Under the pieces are notes generated by a model that saw nothing but the letters and a program-made list of their open reading frames with translations, searched no databases and was not told the origin of the DNA. Below are positions 1 to 8,637 of a DNA stretch of 64,000 nt, piece by piece. Made by a program: the position numbers and the translations under genes. The stretch comes from an uncultured Myxococcales bacterium (GTDB lineage Bacteria > Myxococcota_A > Polyangia > Polyangiales > Polyangiaceae), in contig CALFEQ010000200.1 in NCBI GenBank assembly GCA_937949945.1, positions 1-64,000 of the forward strand, given 5' to 3'. The stretch's first letter is position 1, and every line of letters starts with the position of its first letter.

Positions 1-2
1 GG

Positions 3-233
3 AGCCGCGTCGTCTTCGACATGATCGGATCGGCGATGACGACCTTGCTCGATCTCCGGAGCGGCCCCACATGTCCCGGCGTGGAGGTCCCGAACGGCTG
101 CGCGCCCGGCGCCTCCGCGAACCGGAGCTTCCTCGACACGATCCTCGATCCGAGCACGTACTGGGTTCAGGTCGACGGATACGCCGGGGCGTCGGGGCAA
201 TGGAACCTCGACGTGCGCGTCCTGCCCTTCTGA
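3..233 (+). CDS. C-terminal fragment of a secreted protein with a PPC-like beta domain (5' end outside window)
   Basis: The open frame runs in from the left edge and ends at a TGA at 231-233, so only about 76 C-terminal residues are visible. The last 35 residues (ILDPSTYWVQVDGYAGASGQ and onward) resemble the end of bacterial pre-peptidase C-terminal (PPC) beta-sandwich domains, which end in a 'YYv.VDGy.g..G.f.L.v' pattern. Two cysteines in the fragment fit an exported protein with a disulfide. The catalytic or main domain, if any, lies outside the window, so no function can be given. The next gene starts 8 bases downstream and may be co-transcribed. Confidence 0.6.
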   Translation, partial: SRVVFDMIGSAMTTLLDLRSGPTCPGVEVPNGCAPGASANRSFLDTILDPSTYWVQVDGYAGASGQWNLDVRVLPF

Positions 234-241
234 GGAGAAGC

Positions 242-706
242 ATGGAGCCCCGCCCCCAGTCCGCCAGCATCACGCAGATGACCGAGTACGTGCTGCCCCA
301 GCACGCGAACGCCCTGGGCGGCGTGTTCGGCGGCCAGATCATGGCGTGGATCGATCTGTGCGCGGCGATCTGCGCGCAGCGCCACTCCGGGAAGATGGCG
401 GTGACGGCGTTCGTCGACGACCTCAAGTTCGAGCAGCCCGTCCGCGTCGGCGAGGTGGTGCGCCTCGAGGCGCGCGTGACCGCGACGTTCCGCACGTCGA
501 TGGAAATCGAGGTCGTCGTCGAGGGCGAGCACGCGATGACGGGACGCCGCTGGCCCTGCGTCACGGCGCGCCTCACGTTCGTGGGGATCGACGCGAACGG
601 CAAGCCGACGCCCGTCCCGCCGCTGCTCCTCGACAGCGACGAGGTCAGGGCGTCCCAGGCGGCCGGCGAGGCCCGGCGCGCGGCCCGACTCGCCACCCGG
701 GGGTGA
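242..706 (+). CDS. Acyl-CoA thioesterase, hotdog fold (YciA/BACH type)
   Basis: A 154-residue protein predicted to hydrolyse acyl-CoA thioesters in the cytoplasm. The hotdog signature is clear: '[20 protein letters not shown]' around residues 18-37 (the NxxGxxfGG.lm.wmD motif with catalytic Asp), then a central helix and beta strands ending in 'ARLTFVGID'. Length is typical for the single-hotdog YciA family. The ATG at 242 is preceded by GAGGAGAAG at the right distance, so the start is well supported. Family members act on medium- to long-chain acyl-CoA; the exact substrate cannot be read from sequence. The Ala/Arg-rich tail (about 15 residues) looks unstructured. Confidence 0.9.
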   Translation: MEPRPQSASITQMTEYVLPQHANALGGVFGGQIMAWIDLCAAICAQRHSGKMAVTAFVDDLKFEQPVRVGEVVRLEARVTATFRTSMEIEVVVEGEHAMTGRRWPCVTARLTFVGIDANGKPTPVPPLLLDSDEVRASQAAGEARRAARLATRG

Positions 707-782
707 GCGCCGGTCGGCCGGCGCGACGGCGCCGCGACCGCCGCTTTTCCGCGCTGTGGCGACGTGGTACGGAAGGCGCGCG

Positions 783-2189
783 ATGAGTGGAGCAGAAAAC
801 GTCGAACGCAAGCCGGACCCGATCGCGAGCGCGGCCCTCCCGGCCGAGAACGTCGTCAGCGTCTCCAAGCTCGCCGACCACGTGGGCAAGACCGTCCGTA
901 TCCGGGGCTGGCTCTACAACAAGCGCTCGAGCGGCAAGCTCCACTTCCTCGAGGTCCGGGACGGCACGGGCATCGTCCAGGCCGTCGTCTTCAAGGGCAA
1001 CGTCTCTCCCGAGCTCTTCGCCGCCGCCGACAAGATCCAGCAGGAGACGAGCCTCGAGGTCGAGGGCGTGGTCAAGGAGCACGCCAAGATCAAGGGCACC
1101 TACGAGCTCGACACGACCGACGTGCGCATCGTCGCGCCGGTCACGCGCGAGTACCCGATCTCGCCGAAGGAGCACGGCACCGACTTCCTGATGGACCACC
1201 GCCACCTCTGGCTGAGGTCCCGGCGGCAGCACGCCATCCTGCGGGTGCGCCACGCCATCATCAAGGCGATCCGCGATTTCTTCGACAACGAAGAGTTCAC
1301 GCTGATCGACGCGCCCATCTTCACGCCGAACGCGTGCGAGGGCACCTCGACCCTCTTCGAGACCGACTACCACGGCTCGCCCGCGTACCTGACGCAGTCC
1401 GGGCAGCTCTACATGGAGGCGGCCGCGGCGGCGTTCGGGAAGGTCTACTGCTTCGGCCCGACCTTCCGCGCCGAGAAATCGAAGACGCGACGGCACCTCG
1501 CCGAGTTCTGGATGGTCGAGCCCGAGGTCGCGTACATGGACCTCGACGGCGACATGCGCCTCGCCGAGCGCTTCTTGAGCTACGTCGTCGGGCGCACCCT
1601 CGAGACCCGCCGGAAGGAGCTCGAGTTCCTCGCCGCGGAGGACAAGAAGGATCGCAAGGACGATCCCGACTGGTTCGAGCGGCACCTCGAGAGCCTCGAG
1701 AACGTGCAGCCGCCCTTCCCGCGCATCACGTATCACGAGGCGATCGAGATCCTGCAGAAGAACGGCCACCCCGAGGCCAAGGTCGGCGACGACTTCGGCG
1801 GCGACGAGGAGACGACGATCTCGAAGCAGTTCGATCGCCCCGTCATCGTCCACCGCTATCCGGTGGAGCTGAAGGCGTTCTACTTCGCGCGCGATCCCGA
1901 GAACCCGCGGCTCGCGCTCAACATGGACGTCCTCGCGCCGAGCGGCTACGGCGAGATCATCGGCGGCGGTCAGCGCGAGGCCGACCTCGCGCGCCTCGAG
2001 GCGGCGATCGCCGAGCATCGCCTGCCGCGCGAGGCCTTCGAGTGGTACCTCGACATCCGCCGCTACGGCTCGTTCCCGCATGCCGGGTTCGGCCTCGGGA
2101 TCGAGCGCACCGTCGCGTGGATCTGCGGGCTGTCGCACGTACGCGAGACGATCCCGTTCCCGCGCATGCTGAACCGCCTCGCGCCGTGA
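783..2189 (+). CDS. asnS: Asparaginyl-tRNA synthetase
   Basis: Charges tRNA-Asn with asparagine (class IIb synthetase). The N-terminal OB-fold anticodon-binding domain is at about residues 20-120 ('[20 protein letters not shown]'). Motif 2 reads [20 protein letters not shown], and motif 3 is the glycine-rich [20 protein letters not shown] followed by the family ending '[14 protein letters not shown]'. The length of 468 residues is normal. An upstream in-frame ATG at 756 would add nine residues; ATG 783 is preferred because GGAAGG lies just before it and the protein then begins like other AsnRS. The TGA overlaps the GTG start of the next gene, which implies translational coupling. Confidence 0.97.
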   Translation: MSGAENVERKPDPIASAALPAENVVSVSKLADHVGKTVRIRGWLYNKRSSGKLHFLEVRDGTGIVQAVVFKGNVSPELFAAADKIQQETSLEVEGVVKEHAKIKGTYELDTTDVRIVAPVTREYPISPKEHGTDFLMDHRHLWLRSRRQHAILRVRHAIIKAIRDFFDNEEFTLIDAPIFTPNACEGTSTLFETDYHGSPAYLTQSGQLYMEAAAAAFGKVYCFGPTFRAEKSKTRRHLAEFWMVEPEVAYMDLDGDMRLAERFLSYVVGRTLETRRKELEFLAAEDKKDRKDDPDWFERHLESLENVQPPFPRITYHEAIEILQKNGHPEAKVGDDFGGDEETTISKQFDRPVIVHRYPVELKAFYFARDPENPRLALNMDVLAPSGYGEIIGGGQREADLARLEAAIAEHRLPREAFEWYLDIRRYGSFPHAGFGLGIERTVAWICGLSHVRETIPFPRMLNRLAP

Positions 2190-3085
2190 GCTCGAGCGAA
2201 GACCGCGCCGCACGGGCCGCACCGACGAGCACCGAGGTGGAGGAGCACCGCGCCTCCGTCGAGGCGGCGCATGCCGCGCGCGTCGCGCGCCTGCGGTCGG
2301 CGACCGGCTGGCTCTCGCTCGTCGGCAAGGCGTTCCTCTCTCGAGGCACGACGACGATCGGCTCGGCGCCCGACGCCGGCGCCCGCTTGCCCGCGGGCGC
2401 TCCTCCGCGCATCGGGACGGTGCACGTCGAAGGCGACGTCGTGACCTTCGAGGCGGCGCCCGGCGTCGAGGTGACGTGCAACGGCGAGCCCGTGACGAAG
2501 CGCATTCTGCGGTCGGATCGCGACGGGCCGGCGGACGCCCTCGTCGCCTCCGGCTTCGTCCTCGAGCTGATGGAGCGCGGCGACGTGCTCGCGCTCCGCA
2601 TCCGCGACACGCGCGAGCTCCCACGCCCGTTCGCCGGGATCGATCGCTGGCCGGTCGACCTCGGCTGGCGCGTCCGTGCGAAGCTCCTCCCCTACCCCGA
2701 GCCTCGCCGCGTCGAGCTCGACTTCGAGGGCGCGACGGGCGCGGTCGCCGACGCCTTCTTCGCGCCCGGCGTGCTCGTGTTCGAGCACGAAGGCCGAGAG
2801 CTGAAGCTCGAGCCCGTCTTCGAGGACGCCTCGCGCAAGCGCCTCTTCGTGCTCTTCCGCGACGCGACGTCGGGCGTCGAGTCGTATCCGCTCGGGCGGT
2901 TCCTCTACGCGCCGCTGCCCGACGAGGACGGCACGGTCTGGCTCGACTTCAACCTCGCCATGCTGCCCGGCTGCGCGTTCACCGCGTTCGCGACGTGCCC
3001 GATCCCGCCGCGCGAGAACCGCCTCGACGTGCCGGTCCGCGCGGGCGAGCGCGCGTACCTCGGGTCGATCGACCCCGGCACGTGA
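2186..3085 (+). CDS. DUF1684 family protein
   Basis: A 299-residue cytoplasmic protein of the DUF1684 family, whose biochemical role is not established. Family marks are '[20 protein letters not shown]' near residue 36 and, near the end, '[20 protein letters not shown]' followed by [20 protein letters not shown] and the AGE signature. The FHA-like beta-rich middle ('[14 protein letters not shown]') is typical. No signal peptide or membrane segment is seen. It starts with a GTG inside the last codons of asnS (GTGA overlap), so expression is tied to the synthetase. Whether the link has a biochemical meaning is unknown. Confidence 0.85.
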   Translation: MSSSEDRAARAAPTSTEVEEHRASVEAAHAARVARLRSATGWLSLVGKAFLSRGTTTIGSAPDAGARLPAGAPPRIGTVHVEGDVVTFEAAPGVEVTCNGEPVTKRILRSDRDGPADALVASGFVLELMERGDVLALRIRDTRELPRPFAGIDRWPVDLGWRVRAKLLPYPEPRRVELDFEGATGAVADAFFAPGVLVFEHEGRELKLEPVFEDASRKRLFVLFRDATSGVESYPLGRFLYAPLPDEDGTVWLDFNLAMLPGCAFTAFATCPIPPRENRLDVPVRAGERAYLGSIDPGT

Positions 3086-3097
3086 GCGGCGGCGCCT

Positions 3098-3979
3098 TCA
3101 CTGACAGGTGACCTTCTGCAACTGCGAGACGTCGCCGCCGTCGGCGAGGGTCTTCGCCTGGGCGATGAGATCCCGCGCCCACGTCGTGTCGAGACGGGCA
3201 ATGGTCGCCGTCTTGAGCGGCGACTCTCTCGGTTCGTCGCGCCGCGAGATGAGCCCGACGAGGTTGTCGTCGGGGCCGTCGACGACGGGGCCTCCGATGT
3301 CGCCCTTGCACAGCGCGACGTCGATCACGATCGCCTGCGCCACACGGCTCCGGACGGTGCCCGTGCGCTCCTTCATCGGCTTGCTGTTCGGGCAGTGCCC
3401 GAACCCGAGCGCCTGCACCTGGGCGCCCGTGCTCGGCGCGCTCACGATCTGGAGCGGGACGACGAGCGGCGGCGCGGGCTCCTCGAGCACGAGGATCGCA
3501 ACGTCGAGCTCCGACTCCTCGCAGTCCGGAACGACCGCGTACTTCGCCTTGCGGCTCGTCCACGTGAGCGAGCTCGATGCGATCTCCACGCGGAGCTCCG
3601 TCTCGCCCCCGAGCGTCAGCACGCCCTTCCCCAGCCCGCGGAGGCAACGCTGCGCGGTCGCGACGAGCCGCGGACCGATGACGACGCCGGAGCAGACCCT
3701 CGGCCCGTGGATGTGGACGAGCGCGCGCTCGGCCTTCGTGTCGGCGACGGGAGTCTCGGGCTCGAGGTAGTCGTCGTCGTCGAGGTCCTGCGTCGCGTTC
3801 GGGTTCTCTACGCGCGCGGCCGCCGGTGCGAGCGTCCCCTGCGCGGCGGTGTAGCCGGAAGGTCTCTCGTTGTTGACGAACGACACGTGAGAGCGCCCGG
3901 GTCCGCACGCGAGCGAGCCCGCCGCGACCGCCAAGGACAGAACCGCGACCGCGAGCAGGCGTGGATGGGAGCCCATCAT
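3098..3979 (-). CDS. Trypsin-fold lipoprotein lacking catalytic His and Ser (pseudoprotease)
   Basis: A 293-residue exported protein with a lipoprotein-like signal (residues 1-25, ending SLAC) and a trypsin-like (S1) domain from about residue 85. The Cys pair of the first lobe (C96/C112) and the Asp of the triad (D159 in DVAIL) are kept. The His loop 'TAAHC' reads TAQRC (Arg111 in place of His), and the nucleophile motif 'GDSGGP' reads GDIGGP (Ile228 in place of Ser). It therefore cannot work as a classical serine protease; a binding or regulatory role at the cell surface is more likely (inference). A TACGCT hexamer 7 bases before the ATG suggests a leaderless transcript. It converges with the DUF1684 gene. 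Confidence 0.8.
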   Translation of the reverse strand: MMGSHPRLLAVAVLSLAVAAGSLACGPGRSHVSFVNNERPSGYTAAQGTLAPAAARVENPNATQDLDDDDYLEPETPVADTKAERALVHIHGPRVCSGVVIGPRLVATAQRCLRGLGKGVLTLGGETELRVEIASSSLTWTSRKAKYAVVPDCEESELDVAILVLEEPAPPLVVPLQIVSAPSTGAQVQALGFGHCPNSKPMKERTGTVRSRVAQAIVIDVALCKGDIGGPVVDGPDDNLVGLISRRDEPRESPLKTATIARLDTTWARDLIAQAKTLADGGDVSQLQKVTCQ

Positions 3980-3986
3980 GCTTCGA

Positions 3987-3992
3987 AGCGTA
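3987..3992 (-). promoter_or_regulatory. Candidate -10 element, leaderless, for the pseudoprotease gene
   Basis: TACGCT on the minus strand lies 7 bases before the ATG at 3979, with no Shine-Dalgarno sequence between. Spacing fits transcription starting at or next to the start codon. Confidence 0.5.
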
Positions 3993-4061
3993 TCCGACCC
4001 GCGTGTCGATCGTCATGCCTCGAAGCTCGCACCATGCGCGCGACAGCTCGATTGAATCTCT

Positions 4062-4772
4062 TCACCGGGACGGACCGCTCTCCCAGAGCAGCCGGCGTCC
4101 GACGATCGCGCCGACGGCCGCGAGCACCGCGACCGGAGCGACGTGCGCCGCGAGGCAGTGGAAGGCAGCCGCGTGCGGACAACGTAGGTACGCGAGCGTC
4201 GCGGCCCACGCGCCCGCCGTCGCCCCGAGGGCCGCGCCCGTGATCGCGGGGTGGACGGGATCGCCGTCGCGACGAGGCAGGACGAGGGTCACGAACGGCA
4301 CCGCGCCTTGCACGAGCGTGAGCGCGGCGCACGTGACGTTCGCGCGCGCCACGACGACCTCGCTCCCCTGCTCCGGGAAGAGCGCGGCCGCGACGATCGC
4401 CGCGAGAGCGAGCGCGCCGACCGCGATGGTGACGGCGGACACGAGCACGCCCGCCGGGCGGCCGAGCATCGACCCGCCCGCCCTCGCGGACACGCGCGTG
4501 AGGACGACGGCCGCCAGCGCGCCCGTCCCCGCCGTGAACGCGACGAGCTCGGCGGGTCGCGTGCCCCTCTCGACGCCGCTCGCCGCGAACAGGACCGCGG
4601 TCGCGAGCGCGCCGCCGACGGCGACCGCGAGGGCACGGCGCTCGTGAGCGCGGCGCGTCGGCGCGGGAGTCCGTGCGATCTCCGCGAGCACGCGCGCACG
4701 GAGATCGGGAGAAGGCCCGCGCGACGAGGCCGCGCCGCTCGTCCCTCCTTCTCGCGCCCCGCCCGCGCTCAC
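4062..4772 (-). CDS. Anti-sigma factor, NrsF-like (DUF1109) integral membrane protein
   Basis: A 236-residue protein with a short cytoplasmic N-terminus (SPDLRARVLAEIARTPAPTR) and about six hydrophobic helices. The C-terminal block 'HPAITGAALGATAGAWAATL', then YLRCPH, and 'GAIVGRRLLW' matches NrsF/DUF1109 proteins, which hold ECF sigma factors at the membrane. The start is GTG 4772, overlapping the TGA of the sigma gene (GTGA) with the GGAGGGAAAGG of the sigma 3' end acting as ribosome-binding site; this fixes stoichiometry with its partner. The Cys residues in the YLRCPH and AAFHC region could sense redox or metal, as suggested for NrsF relatives, but this is inference. Confidence 0.8.
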   Translation of the reverse strand: MSAGGAREGGTSGAASSRGPSPDLRARVLAEIARTPAPTRRAHERRALAVAVGGALATAVLFAASGVERGTRPAELVAFTAGTGALAAVVLTRVSARAGGSMLGRPAGVLVSAVTIAVGALALAAIVAAALFPEQGSEVVVARANVTCAALTLVQGAVPFVTLVLPRRDGDPVHPAITGAALGATAGAWAATLAYLRCPHAAAFHCLAAHVAPVAVLAAVGAIVGRRLLWESGPSR

Positions 4773-5416
4773 CCTTTCCCTCCGCGCGCCTCCACGAGCA
4801 CCGCGCGGAGCGCCTCGTACGCGCGGTGAGCCCTCAGCTTCACCGCCGCCACGGTCGTGCCGAGCACCTGTGCGGCCTCTGCCACGCTGAGGCCGTCCTG
4901 TTTGATGAGCTCGAACGCCACCCGTTGGTTCTCCGGCAGCCTCTGGAGCGCTTCGCCCAGACGCACCGCGACCTCCTTCGCGATCGTCAGCTCGTCCGCT
5001 CCGGCGTCCATCGACACGAGCAGCTCGCTCACGTCGTCGTCCGTCGGCGCGAGGACCTCGCGCCCGCCTCGGCGATGCTGGTCGATGAGCAGCCGCCGCG
5101 CGATCGCGAACGCCCAAGGGGTCACCTCCGCGCCGGGGATGAAGCGCCCGCGCGCGCGGTGGATCCGGAGCATCGTCTGCTGGACGATGTCCTCCGCCTT
5201 CGCCTCGTCACGCGTGTGGCGCAGAAGAAAGGCGTAAAGGCGCGGAGCCAGCGTGTCGTAGATCTCGGCGAACGCCCCGTCGTCGCCCTGCGCGTAGCGG
5301 TCCATCGCGCGATCGAGCGATGCGTCGTCTCGGCGTCGCTCGTCGTCGGGCACGGCCGGCGTTGTATCACGCAGGGCATCGACGAGCGCAGGCGGGCTCG
5401 GGAGCACGGCGAGCAT
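4769..5416 (-). CDS. RNA polymerase ECF-type sigma factor
   Basis: A 215-residue group 4 sigma factor. Region 2 is visible at about residues 50-115 ('RLYAFLLRHTRDEAKAEDIV' followed by PWAFAIARRLLIDQHRR) and region 4 at about 155-205 ('LPENQRVAFELIKQDGLSVA', helix-turn-helix 'VLGTTVAAVKLRAHRAYEAL'). The start is put at ATG 5416, giving a normal length; an ATG about 37 codons downstream is an alternative. The gene is followed without a gap by its predicted membrane anti-sigma factor and is divergent from an outer-membrane-type gene at 5719, a possible target. Confidence 0.9.
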   Translation of the reverse strand: MLAVLPSPPALVDALRDTTPAVPDDERRRDDASLDRAMDRYAQGDDGAFAEIYDTLAPRLYAFLLRHTRDEAKAEDIVQQTMLRIHRARGRFIPGAEVTPWAFAIARRLLIDQHRRGGREVLAPTDDDVSELLVSMDAGADELTIAKEVAVRLGEALQRLPENQRVAFELIKQDGLSVAEAAQVLGTTVAAVKLRAHRAYEALRAVLVEARGGKG

Positions 5417-5718
5417 TCGAAGGGAGCTACGCGCTCGCGCGCGAGCGGTTTCGCTTCCGCGCGCGGTAGCAGGTTGGAGCACATGGATCACGAGCACGCG
5501 GCGGCCCTGGATGGAGCAAGGACCTCCCACCCGATGTCTGGAGTCCGCACGGTGAGGACGGAAAAGGAAGGCTGCGGCCGCTGTGGGAGAGAGACGGCCC
5601 GTGCGAAACGGCCGAAAGGACGCCGCCGAGGCACGAGCGTGCGCGGCATGGCGCTTGCGACGCGTGCTCCCGGCACGGGCTCGAGCGTGCATTCGCCGCT
5701 CGACCGTTCCGCAGCTCG
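5417..5718. other. Divergent intergenic region between the sigma factor and the outer-membrane-type gene
   Basis: About 300 bases without a convincing gene. It must hold the promoters for the sigma/anti-sigma pair (minus) and for the gene at 5719 (plus). I looked for a paired -35/-10 ECF-type motif shared by both sides and found none I can assign. The sequence is slightly less GC-rich than the flanking genes. Confidence 0.4.
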
Positions 5719-6357
5719 ATGGGTAACGTTTCGAAAAGGATGGGGCCGAAGCTGGCCGCAGCCGCCTTTGCCGCGATCGGGACCACGGTCGCCGCCGTTG
5801 CCCGTGCCGACGAGCCGCGCGGGGTCGATTGGCTCAGGGTGATCGTCGAGCTCGATCGCTTCGCCCGCACGGGCGCGGAGCGAGAGCTCGTGCAGACGCC
5901 GCACGGGCAGGTCCGACCGCACGCGACGGACGACCCCAGTCCTCAGAACCTCGGCAACGCCTGGTTCGGAGTGAACCCGCGCGTGTCGCTCGTCGCACGC
6001 GATTGGGCGAGCTCGACGCGCATCGCCGGCGACCGCTTGAGCGTCGTCGAGAGCGTCCGCCTCGCGGCCTCCACCAGGATGGTCGTCGGACGTGCTCGTC
6101 TCAGCAACACGAGGTTCACGCCGTTCCTCCAGGTCGGCCTCGGTCAATGGCGCGTCGACCGCAGGTACCTCCCCTTCACGCCGGCCAACATCGAGGTGGC
6201 CAGCCAGCTCGGTACGGGCTTCGAGCTCCGTCTCACGCCGACGTGGCAGCTCGCGGCCGAAGCGAGCTTCATCTCGCTCATCCGCGACGGACACAGCGAT
6301 ACGCTCCCGCAAACGGTGATGTGGAGCACGCTCGTCGCTTCGCGCCTCGAGTTCTGA
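5719..6357 (+). CDS. Putative outer-membrane beta-barrel protein, uncharacterised
   Basis: A 212-residue protein with a Sec signal peptide (hydrophobic AAAAFAAIGTTVAAV, predicted cleavage after VARA at about residue 30). The mature part alternates polar and hydrophobic residues in many beta strands (for example 'RFTPFLQVGLGQWRVDRRYL' and TWQLAAEASFISLI) and ends in Phe ('SRLEF'), the usual outer-membrane-protein terminus recognised by BamA. No family was recognised. It is transcribed away from the ECF sigma/anti-sigma pair and may be regulated by it (inference). An alternative start is the ATG seven codons downstream. Confidence 0.65.
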   Translation: MGNVSKRMGPKLAAAAFAAIGTTVAAVARADEPRGVDWLRVIVELDRFARTGAERELVQTPHGQVRPHATDDPSPQNLGNAWFGVNPRVSLVARDWASSTRIAGDRLSVVESVRLAASTRMVVGRARLSNTRFTPFLQVGLGQWRVDRRYLPFTPANIEVASQLGTGFELRLTPTWQLAAEASFISLIRDGHSDTLPQTVMWSTLVASRLEF

Positions 6358-6513
6358 CCTCTCGTCCGGATGTGGTTCGGCGCCTCGGGACGCGTGCTCC
6401 CCGCACACGTTGTCCCCATGAGGGAGCCCGCCCGACGGCTCGGGAGGACCGCCGCCGGGATGGTGGGCCTGCTCGCCGGTGCACCGGCAGCACTAGGCAG
6501 CGGAGGACTGCTG

Positions 6514-6519
6514 TAGTCT
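6514..6519 (+). promoter_or_regulatory. Candidate -10 element for the RlmC-RluA fusion gene
   Basis: TAGTCT lies 9 bases before an in-frame ATG at 6529 and about 110 bases before the preferred ATG at 6631. If transcription begins near 6526, either the product starts at 6529 without a leader or the preferred start has a leader of about 105 bases that contains imperfect GCTCGGGAGCGA-type inverted repeats. Confidence 0.45.
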
Positions 6520-6630
6520 CCTTGGGCGATGCACTCGCCCCCGCCCCGCAACGGCCAAGGGCTCGACGCCGGTCCTTCGACTGCGCTCGGGAGCGAACTG
6601 CTCGGGTCGCTCGCTCCCCGAAGCGAGGAC

Positions 6631-8637
6631 ATGCAGAAGGTCTCCTGCGAGCACGCCGACCGGTGCGGCGGCTGCCCCGTGATCGCGCTCCCCTACGGCG
6701 AGCAGCTCGCTCTGAAGCGCGGTCGCGTCGTGCAGTCGGTCGCACGCTACCCGTCGCTCGAGCTGGTCTACACGGAGCCCGTCCATCCCGCGGACCCGAT
6801 CACCGGCTATCGCACGCGCGCGAAGCTGATCGTCGCGCCGGGCGGCAAGCTCGGTCTGTACGCGAAGGGCGGCGGGCACCAGGTCGTGGACATCCCCGGC
6901 TGCAAGGTCGTCGCGCCGGTGATCTCCGCGGTGGCGGCGCTGCTCCGCGCGCGCATCGCGGCGGACGAGGCGACCGGCGGCCCGCTCGCTCCCTTCGACC
7001 CCTCGGGCGGCGGAGCGCTCCGGGCCGTGGATCTGCGCGAGGTGAAGGACGGCGACCAGGCGAACGTCCTCCTCACGCTGGTGGTGCATCGCGCTCGCGT
7101 GCGCGATCGCGCTCCGTTCGAGGAGGCCGCGCGATCGCTCGCGGCGGCGGACCCGCGCATCCTCGGCGTCGCCCTCAACTTCCACGAAGGCGAGTCGCCC
7201 CAGATCCTCGGGAGCGAGACGGTCGTCGTGCACGGCGTCACGACCGCGAGCGACCGCATCGGCCTGGCGGCCCACGAGGCCACGTACGGCTCCTTCGTGC
7301 AGGCGCATCGCGGACAGGCCGAGCGCGTGCACACGACCGTGATCGACCTGCTCGGGATCGGACGGGGTCGATCGCCCGGCTCCGGCGAGAAGCGCCCGCG
7401 CGTGCTCGACCTGTACGGAGGCTCCGGCGCCATCGCTCTCTCGCTCGCGCAGGCCGGCGCGGAGGTCCACCTCGTCGAGTCCTTCGCGCCCGCGGTGGCG
7501 CACGTCGAGCAGGCGGCCAAGAAGGGCGGCCTGCCGGTCACCGCGGAGGCCGCCGACGTCGCCTCCGCCCTGCGCCGCCTGTCGGAGCAGAAGGGCTCGT
7601 TCGACGCGGCGGTCGTCAACCCGCCCAGGCGCGGGATGAGCCCGCTCGCACGGGAGCTGATCGCGCGGCTCGAGGTGCCCGCGATCGCCTACGTCTCGTG
7701 CGATCCCGACACGCTCGCGCGCGACCTCGATCACTTCGGACGGCTCGGCTACGGAGTGAAGACGCTCCGGCCGCTCGACATGATCCCGCTCACCGACGAG
7801 GTGGAGACGGTCGCCATCCTCCGCCGGACCGGCCTCCCCACCCCGACGGTCGTCTGGGAAGACGAGGAGGTCCTCATCGTCGAGAAGGGCGCGCACGAGC
7901 CGACGACGCCGCAAGGCGAGTACACGTACTCCCTCCTCGCCCGCGCTCGAAAGCTCCCCGGAGCCAGCGAGGCCGTGCCGCTCCACCGGCTCGACGTCGG
8001 CACCAGCGGCCTCGTGATGCTCGCGCGACGTCCCGAGTTCGTCGCCAAGTGGCAGGCCGTGCTCAACGGCGAGGGCGCACGCAAGATCTACGTCGCGGGC
8101 GCCCGGGGCGTGACGCCGAGCAAGGGCGCGATCACGCGCGACCTCCGCGAGGACGGAAAATCGTACCCTGCACGCACCCGCTACCGGCGCCTCGCCGTGG
8201 CGAGCGGGCACTCCGTCCTGCGCGTCGTCCCCGAGCAGGGGCGGACGCACCAGATCCGTCGCCACCTCGCCGCGATCGGGCACCCGATCCTCGGTGACGA
8301 CCGCTACGGCCACGCTCCGACGAACCGCTTCTTCGAAGAGAAGAACGCGCTCGACCGCACGTTCCTCCACTGCGTGCGCCTCGAGTTCACGCATCCGCGC
8401 ACGCAGCAGCGGCTCATCGTGGAGGCGCCGATGCCCGGCGACCTCCGCGCGGTGCTCGAGCGCACGAGCGGCCCGGGGACGCTCCGCTTCCTCGACCACA
8501 AGCACGCGCTGGGTCACAGCGGCGTGTCGAGCCTGCCGCCTCCGCCGGACTCGCGTCACGACACGGGCAGCGTGCTCGACGTCGACTCCAGCTCGCCGAC
8601 GATCCGACCCGAGATGGTCGGCGACGACGAGAGCTGA
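6631..8637 (+). CDS. Fusion of RlmC-type 23S rRNA uracil-5-methyltransferase and RluA-family pseudouridine synthase
   Basis: A 668-residue protein predicted to carry two rRNA-modifying enzymes. Residues 1-400 are a TrmA-family methyltransferase: iron-sulfur cysteines C6, C12, C15 and C91, SAM site RVLDLYGGSGAIALSLA (257-273), NPPRRG (330-335), catalytic C357 in YVSCDPDTLARDL and base E392. Residues 405-640 are an RluA-type synthase with HRLDVGTSGLVMLAR; Asp455 is the catalytic residue. There is no TRAM domain, and the first residues (MQ..C..) resemble RlmC rather than RlmD. The start is chosen at ATG 6631 because the cysteine motif then begins as in RlmC; ATG 6529 would add 34 low-information residues. 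The last 40 residues are polar and probably disordered. Confidence 0.88.
   Translation: MQKVSCEHADRCGGCPVIALPYGEQLALKRGRVVQSVARYPSLELVYTEPVHPADPITGYRTRAKLIVAPGGKLGLYAKGGGHQVVDIPGCKVVAPVISAVAALLRARIAADEATGGPLAPFDPSGGGALRAVDLREVKDGDQANVLLTLVVHRARVRDRAPFEEAARSLAAADPRILGVALNFHEGESPQILGSETVVVHGVTTASDRIGLAAHEATYGSFVQAHRGQAERVHTTVIDLLGIGRGRSPGSGEKRPRVLDLYGGSGAIALSLAQAGAEVHLVESFAPAVAHVEQAAKKGGLPVTAEAADVASALRRLSEQKGSFDAAVVNPPRRGMSPLARELIARLEVPAIAYVSCDPDTLARDLDHFGRLGYGVKTLRPLDMIPLTDEVETVAILRRTGLPTPTVVWEDEEVLIVEKGAHEPTTPQGEYTYSLLARARKLPGASEAVPLHRLDVGTSGLVMLARRPEFVAKWQAVLNGEGARKIYVAGARGVTPSKGAITRDLREDGKSYPARTRYRRLAVASGHSVLRVVPEQGRTHQIRRHLAAIGHPILGDDRYGHAPTNRFFEEKNALDRTFLHCVRLEFTHPRTQQRLIVEAPMPGDLRAVLERTSGPGTLRFLDHKHALGHSGVSSLPPPPDSRHDTGSVLDVDSSSPTIRPEMVGDDES

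Noticed and set aside
756..782. Upstream ATG of asnS
   Set aside because: It would add nine residues not seen in the family; GGAAGG directly precedes the ATG at 783.
645..2624. Long minus-strand open frame opposite asnS
   Set aside because: Arg/Ala-rich shadow of the asnS and DUF1684 genes in GC-rich DNA, with no recognisable domain. The plus-strand genes have full family motifs.
6529..6630. Upstream ATG of the RlmC-RluA fusion (adds 34 residues)
   Set aside because: The added residues are low-information and overlap imperfect inverted repeats, and RlmC begins with MQ..C as the downstream start does. It is kept as an alternative because a TAGTCT element lies 9 bases before it.
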